A DNA stretch of 24,661 bases from UBA3775 sp051877895 (GTDB lineage Bacteria > Bacillota > Clostridia > Lachnospirales > Lachnospiraceae): contig JBJEJI010000005.1 of assembly GCA_051877895.1 (NCBI GenBank), forward strand, positions 1 through 24,661, written 5' to 3'. The notes below the pieces were generated by a model. It saw only the letters and a program-made list of their open reading frames with translations, did no database searches and was not told where the DNA came from. A program made the translations under genes and the position numbers. How positions within the stretch are numbered: the first letter of the stretch is position 1; each line of letters opens with the position of its first letter. Below, piece after piece: positions 20,271 to 24,661 of the stretch.

Positions 20271-22088
20271 ATGGGGAATACTGATAACTTGGAAATTCGG
20301 ACTAAACTTTTTGTAGCAGATTTATTGGAAGGTGTGGATGCTGACGACAGTATTCAAAATATTATCAGGTATATAATGAGCGAAGTGGGAAAGTTTACGC
20401 ATGCAGATATGGTCTGCATTTATGAAGAAGGAACAGATGAAAACAGTGTTAATAAGGCATATCAATGGAAAGCAGATGCTTTGATTGTAGAGGATGAATA
20501 TAAACAACCAATTCAGGAACGAGGGCTGACTGTTTGGATAGATACTCTCAAATTAAGAAAAATGGTTTTGATAGAGGACAGAGAGTATATAAGAGACAGC
20601 ATGCCTTTGGAATATGAAAGAATGGAGCGGCAGGGAATTAAGTCATTTCTGATTATTCCCCTATATACCAAGGACAGGATTCCTGCATGTATGAGTCTGA
20701 TAAATCCTGATTTATCAACTTTTGCATTATTGGAATCAACGTGGCTGTATCTGGGAAAAGAGATTGGTTTGTTTTATCATCGTGATAGAATCAACCACGA
20801 ACATCTTTTGTTTATGCAGGGAATCCGTTCAAGCAACCTTTCTGAGTTTATAGTTGACTATAAAGCGAAAAGGTATGAGGCATTTCGCATAACAAGGGTG
20901 CTGAGCAATGTAATTCCGGAAGAAGGAGAATGGGAGTGGATCAGGAAGTTTTATGCTTCAATAATTAAGCCTGAGCATAGAGAAGAATTTTTAAGAAAGA
21001 CAGGTCCGGAATATCTGGAAAAATTTTTACATACTGAAAAGAGCTCTTTTGCCATTGATTTGGAACGTGAGGTAAATGGCGATAATACATGGTTCCGATT
21101 GGAATTCTCTGTTGTTTCTCTGGATGAAAAGGGCAATTTGGAGCGTTTTGTTGTACTGGTCAAAGATGTTACTCAGATGAAGAAGGAAGAGGAAGAACAG
21201 CAGCAGATGATAAAGGCACTGAGCAGCTTTTATAAGGTCAGTTTTATGATTGACGTTGTAAACAGAAGGGTGCAGGCCATTAAACATAATGATTCTATAA
21301 AGCAACAATATCCTGATGGAATAATTCCATATGATATCTTTTGGGAGACCTTCTGTAATGGCATGGTAGACACTGAATATGTAGAAAATCTTCGTGAGTT
21401 TATGAATCCGGATACCATGGAGCAACGTATGAAAACCACAAATGTGCTTTCCTGTGAATATCATGGAAAACCTATTGGATGGGGACGTATTGTTCTTGCT
21501 CCTGCAAAATGGAAGCGGGGTGGTGATTTGGAGAAAGTTGTTTTTGCTGTCCAGGATATCACCGAACAAAAAAGCAGGGAAGAATGGTTGCAATATAAGA
21601 TGGAACATGATGAATTGACCGGAACACTGAATCGTGGTGCGTTTAACAGAGTCACTAAAATGTTGGATGAAACTTTAACGCCGTATGCTCTTATACTGTT
21701 GGATATTGATAAATTCAAGTTGATTAACGATAATTACGGACATGATGTGGGAGATAAGGTACTATCCTGCCTGGTATCGGTTCTTAGTGAAAAAATGCGG
21801 CCCAGCGATAAGATTTTCCGCCTTGGCGGAGATGAATTTGCCGTTATTATGAACAGATTAACATTGTCGCAGGTGGACTTAGTTAAGAATATCATAGAAC
21901 AGGTGAACGAAACAATAATGTCGGGCATTAATGGGTTACCGCTATTTTCAATTAGTGCCGGGGCAACATTTTCAGTATTGGGATATGATGAAACAGTATA
22001 TCATAATGCAGACAAGGCACTTTATCGGACAAAAGAAACAACCCGCAGGGGATGTACTGTTTTTGAGGAAATGAAGGATGTGGGATGA
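20271..22088 (+). CDS. Diguanylate cyclase with GAF and PAS-like sensor domains
   Basis: A 605-residue soluble signalling protein predicted to make cyclic di-GMP. Residues ~10-180 look like a GAF domain (FTHADMVCIYEEG, IKSFLIIPLYTKDRIPACMSL). About 185-310 and 325-440 look like two PAS-like regions, each ending in a typical exit (VVLVKDVTQ; VVFAVQDITEQ). The GGDEF domain starts at DELTGTLNR (447), with LDIDKFK (477-483) and GGDEF intact (519-523). An RxxD inhibitory site (R510-D513) sits five residues before GGDEF, so product inhibition is likely. There are no membrane segments. The start at 20271 is chosen over one ten codons upstream because GGAG lies 5 bases before it. Confidence 0.9.
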   Translation: MGNTDNLEIRTKLFVADLLEGVDADDSIQNIIRYIMSEVGKFTHADMVCIYEEGTDENSVNKAYQWKADALIVEDEYKQPIQERGLTVWIDTLKLRKMVLIEDREYIRDSMPLEYERMERQGIKSFLIIPLYTKDRIPACMSLINPDLSTFALLESTWLYLGKEIGLFYHRDRINHEHLLFMQGIRSSNLSEFIVDYKAKRYEAFRITRVLSNVIPEEGEWEWIRKFYASIIKPEHREEFLRKTGPEYLEKFLHTEKSSFAIDLEREVNGDNTWFRLEFSVVSLDEKGNLERFVVLVKDVTQMKKEEEEQQQMIKALSSFYKVSFMIDVVNRRVQAIKHNDSIKQQYPDGIIPYDIFWETFCNGMVDTEYVENLREFMNPDTMEQRMKTTNVLSCEYHGKPIGWGRIVLAPAKWKRGGDLEKVVFAVQDITEQKSREEWLQYKMEHDELTGTLNRGAFNRVTKMLDETLTPYALILLDIDKFKLINDNYGHDVGDKVLSCLVSVLSEKMRPSDKIFRLGGDEFAVIMNRLTLSQVDLVKNIIEQVNETIMSGINGLPLFSISAGATFSVLGYDETVYHNADKALYRTKETTRRGCTVFEEMKDVG

Positions 22089-22161
22089 TTCGGGAAAAGC
22101 ATTTAAGAAATGGTATGTGTAATTTAACCATAAAGTAAATATAGAAATAAGAGGTGACATT

Positions 22162-22989
22162 ATGGGTAAGAAAATATTATTGATAAATGACTTGGCGGGA
22201 TATGGAAAAGTGGCACTATCGGCTATGATTCCGGTACTGTCACATATGAAATATGAGACATATAATTTACCTACTGCAATTGTTTCAAATACTCTTGATT
22301 ATGGAAAATTTGATATTCTTGATACAACAGAATATATGAGTAACACGTTAAATGTGTGGGAAGAGTTAGGATTTAAGTTTGATGCTGTATCTACGGGATT
22401 TATTGTATCGAAAGAGCAGACAGAGCTTGTTACAAGGTTTTGTAAGGAGAAATCCAATAAAGGGGTCATCATATTTACAGATCCAATTATGGGAGATGAC
22501 GGCAAGCTTTACAATGGTGTTACTGAGGATACAGTTGCACTAATGAGAAAGCTTATTTCAGCAGCTGATTATATTTTACCGAATTATACGGAAGCGGTGT
22601 ACCTTGCCAATGCAGTATACCGGGAGGAAGGGGCATCAGAAGAAGAACTTCACGCTATTATTGATGTTCTGAGAGATTTTGGAGCAAAGTCAGTTGTTAT
22701 TACCAGTGCAAAGGTAAAGGGTTCTGATTCAAAAAGTGTTATCGGATTTGATCATAAGAATAAGTCCTACTTTAGGATTGATTTCAATGAAATACCGGTA
22801 AGATTCCCGGGAACCGGTGATATCTTTTCTGCTGTATTTATCGGAAAGATTATGGATGGAAGGGATTTATGCGAAGCTACAAAACAGGCAATGCAGGTGG
22901 TCCGCAATATGATAGAGAAAAATATTGATAATGTAGACAAATATAAGGGAATTCCATTAGAAACCTGTCTGGAGATTATTGAAGAATAA
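22162..22989 (+). CDS. pdxK: Pyridoxal/pyridoxamine kinase
   Basis: A 275-residue ribokinase-superfamily enzyme of the pyridoxal kinase group, phosphorylating pyridoxal or pyridoxamine in vitamin B6 salvage. The N-terminus (ILLINDLAGYGKVALSAMIPVLSHM) is the characteristic B6-kinase opening. IFTDPIMGDDGKLY (about 104-117), ILPNYTEAVYLA (138-149) and the anion-hole PGTGD with catalytic D220 follow. The length is right for the family. GAGGTG lies 5 bases upstream of the ATG. It starts 73 bases after the GGDEF gene on the same strand; cotranscription is possible. The split between pdxK and pdxY type cannot be settled by eye. Confidence 0.88.
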   Translation: MGKKILLINDLAGYGKVALSAMIPVLSHMKYETYNLPTAIVSNTLDYGKFDILDTTEYMSNTLNVWEELGFKFDAVSTGFIVSKEQTELVTRFCKEKSNKGVIIFTDPIMGDDGKLYNGVTEDTVALMRKLISAADYILPNYTEAVYLANAVYREEGASEEELHAIIDVLRDFGAKSVVITSAKVKGSDSKSVIGFDHKNKSYFRIDFNEIPVRFPGTGDIFSAVFIGKIMDGRDLCEATKQAMQVVRNMIEKNIDNVDKYKGIPLETCLEIIEE

Positions 22990-23260
22990 AGAAATCTTTA
23001 ATAGGTATCTTTGCAAAAGTAAAAGCTGGTTTGCAAGACGAGTAATCAGGAAAACATGGCTTAAAAAAATTTAATTAACTGGCATTTTTTGTCCAATTTT
23101 TAGCGTTCAAAAATAAGGTGATTCATGCGAATAAGCAGTTGGTTAGTCATAGCGATATGGAATACTATATTGAGACGACTAAGACTTAAAAAGAGTTTTT
23201 GTTAATATACACCAGAGGGGTACATGATGTTTGAACCGGGATTAAAAAATGGGTCAAACT

Positions 23261-23279
23261 ATGTGAATACTATTTACAT
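23261..23279. promoter_or_regulatory. Palindrome overlapping pfp -35
   Basis: ATGTGAATA-C-TATTTACAT is a 19-base inverted repeat with one mismatch in nine pairs. It covers the -35 hexamer of the pfp promoter, so a bound protein would block or assist RNA polymerase. TGTGA-type arms recall Crp/Fnr- or Rex-like sites but match neither consensus exactly. Confidence 0.45.
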
Positions 23280-23301
23280 TTTTGCTAAAATGATTTAGTA
23301 T
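23273..23301 (+). promoter_or_regulatory. pfp promoter
   Basis: TTTACA (23273-23278) and TAGTAT (23296-23301) with an exact 17-base spacer. The leader is about 38 bases and ends in the AGGAG site at 23334-23338. Confidence 0.6.
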
Positions 23302-23346
23302 AAGCATTAAGTGAAAATAAAAAAATTTCAAAAAGGAGTAATTATT

Positions 23347-24661
23347 ATGAATCTTTCACCACTTCAGAAAGCAAGATATGAGTATTCACCAAAGCTTCCG
23401 GGAATGCTCAGAAATGGTATTGCGGAAATCTGTGTAAAGGAAGGCGCTCCTACAGAAAGCGTTGCTGATCAGGATAAGATTAAGGCTCTCTTCCCTAACA
23501 CATACGGTAAGAATGAAATCACATTTGAAAAGGGTCAGAACACCTCAGCTGCTAAGAAGCAGGTTGTAGGAGTTATTCTTTCAGGTGGACAGGCACCGGG
23601 CGGACACAATGTTATTACAGGTCTCTACGATGCATTAAAGGCTACTAATCCTGAAAACGTTCTTCTTGGTTTTAAGGGCGGCCCGGACGGTCTTCTTAAG
23701 AATGATTATGTAACATTTGATGATGAATTCATTGATGCTTACAGAAATACCGGCGGTTTCGATATTATCGGTTCAGGAAGAACAAAGCTTGAGACTAAAG
23801 AGCAGTTTGCAATCGTTGCTGAAAATGCTAAGAGCAATGGTCTTACAGCTATCGTTATTATCGGCGGCGATGATTCTAATACAAATGCGGCTACACTTGC
23901 AGAGTACATGGCAGCTAACAACACAGGAATCCAGGTAATCGGTTGTCCAAAGACAATTGACGGTGACCTTAAGAACGAGGATATTGAAGCTTCCTTCGGT
24001 TTCGATACAGCTACAAAGACATACTCAGAATTAATCGGTAACATTGAAAGAGATGCTAACTCGGCTAAGAAGTACTGGCATTTTGTAAAGGTTATGGGTC
24101 GTTCTGCTTCACACGTAGCACTTGAGTGCGCTCTTGAGACACAGCCAAACATTTGTCTTATAGGCGAGGAAGTTAAAGCTAAGAAGATGTCACTTTCTCA
24201 GATTGCTTCTCAAATTGCAGATTCTGTAGAGAAGAGAGCTGAAACAGCAGGTAACTTCGGTGTTGTTATCATCCCTGAAGGTATCGTAGAATTCGTTCCG
24301 GAGTTCTCTGTACTTATTGCAGAAATTAACGAGCTTCTTGCCGGTAAAAAGACAGAAGAGTTTAATGCTCTTCCAAGCTGGTCAGCTAAGTATGATTTCA
24401 TCAAGGCAGGTCTTACTGCAGAATCATTTGCTGTATTTGCACTTCTTCCTGAATTCGTTCAGCAGCAGCTTTTCCTTGAGAGAGATCCACATGGCAATGT
24501 TCAGGTATCTCTTATTGAGTCAGAGAAGTTATTCTCAGCTCTCGTTAAGGATGAACTTGACAAGAGAAAGGCAGCAGGCACATACAAGGGCAAGTTTGCG
24601 GCTCTTCATCACTTCTTCGGATATGAAGGAAGATGTGCATTCCCTTCAAACTTCGATGCTG
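23347..24661 (+). CDS. pfp: PPi-dependent phosphofructokinase, 3' end outside window
   Basis: The frame is open from ATG 23347 to the window edge (438 codons seen; the long form is usually about 550). It reversibly phosphorylates fructose-6-phosphate with pyrophosphate in glycolysis. Motifs: LSGGQAPGGHN (78-88), IIGGDDSNTNAA (171-182), PKTIDGDLKN (201-210) and VMGRSASHVALE (249-260). The Asp after GGD (D176) and the Lys in PKTIDGD (K202) are the residues that distinguish PPi-dependent from ATP-dependent enzymes. It resembles the long, plant-beta-subunit-like PFP. AGGAG lies 8 bases upstream. Codon use is more biased than its neighbours (AAG for Lys, CTT/CTC for Leu, GCT for Ala), as expected for a highly expressed gene. 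Confidence 0.95.
   Translation, partial: MNLSPLQKARYEYSPKLPGMLRNGIAEICVKEGAPTESVADQDKIKALFPNTYGKNEITFEKGQNTSAAKKQVVGVILSGGQAPGGHNVITGLYDALKATNPENVLLGFKGGPDGLLKNDYVTFDDEFIDAYRNTGGFDIIGSGRTKLETKEQFAIVAENAKSNGLTAIVIIGGDDSNTNAATLAEYMAANNTGIQVIGCPKTIDGDLKNEDIEASFGFDTATKTYSELIGNIERDANSAKKYWHFVKVMGRSASHVALECALETQPNICLIGEEVKAKKMSLSQIASQIADSVEKRAETAGNFGVVIIPEGIVEFVPEFSVLIAEINELLAGKKTEEFNALPSWSAKYDFIKAGLTAESFAVFALLPEFVQQQLFLERDPHGNVQVSLIESEKLFSALVKDELDKRKAAGTYKGKFAALHHFFGYEGRCAFPSNFDA

Larger units (their letters stand above)
22990..23346. other. Intergenic region before pfp
   Basis: 357 bases. It holds a 7-bp inverted repeat TTGCAAA/TTTGCAA (23011-23017 and 23030-23036) without a T-run; a start-less 36-codon open stretch (23079-23189) that may be a gene remnant; an imperfect stem GTTTGAACC/GGGTCAAAC (23229-23237 and 23251-23259); and the pfp promoter with an overlapping palindrome. 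A 24-codon ORF with a GAGGGG site (23224-23298) overlaps the promoter and is doubtful. Confidence 0.5.

Noticed and set aside
23224..23298. 24-codon ORF with GAGGGG upstream
   Set aside because: It spans the pfp promoter and its palindrome, so it would not be on the pfp transcript; no independent support.

Overview
The window reads as a chromosomal segment of a low-GC, anaerobic Firmicute, most likely a gut Lachnospiraceae-type Clostridia. This is inferred from strong AGGAGG-type ribosome binding sites, AT-rich spacers, a rubredoxin/flavodiiron pair, a long-form PPi-dependent phosphofructokinase, and an HPr of clostridial type. No rRNA, tRNA or CRISPR array is visible.

Layout. 1-1149 is a gene-poor stretch of short repeats, two terminator-like hairpins and a GC-rich structured element (569-845). 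It is bounded by inverted repeats and followed on the minus strand by a clear rho-independent terminator, so it is either a small structured RNA or a MITE-like repeat. 1004-2350 (+) holds a tiny ORF, a P-loop kinase-like protein and an overlapping two-helix membrane protein. 2403-4087 (-) is a TauE/SafE permease plus metal-dependent amidohydrolase operon. 4352-7722 (+) is a diacylglycerol-kinase-family lipid kinase followed by a PEP synthase/rifampin-phosphotransferase-family protein. 7754-8782 (-) is DAHP synthase, the first step of aromatic amino acid synthesis. 9014-13214 (+) holds the high-molecular-weight rubredoxin Hrb, its partner flavodiiron protein FprA (NO/O2 reduction), then an HD-domain protein, an EamA transporter and a DinB-like protein in tight order. 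13324-16073 (+) holds HPr, Enzyme I and a PD-(D/E)XK-type protein. 16135-19795 (-) is a pair of ABC exporter half-transporters. 20010-20192 is a start-less remnant of a histidine phosphatase. 20271-22989 (+) holds a GAF/PAS-like/GGDEF diguanylate cyclase and a pyridoxal/pyridoxamine kinase. 23347-end (+) is the first ~438 codons of PPi-phosphofructokinase, cut by the window edge.

How the genes fit together. Several loci centre on PEP and phosphate transfer: HPr, Enzyme I and PPi-PFK in sugar uptake and glycolysis, DAHP synthase consuming PEP, and a second swivelling-phosphohistidine enzyme. Hrb and FprA form a known electron-transfer pair against NO and O2, but here a terminator and a separate promoter with a perfect palindrome lie between them. 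The most unusual signals are the structured element at 533-845, the loss of the regulatory Ser46 in HPr, the long stem between ptsH and ptsI, and several promoter-overlapping palindromes. All functions come from reading motifs by eye; no database search was run.
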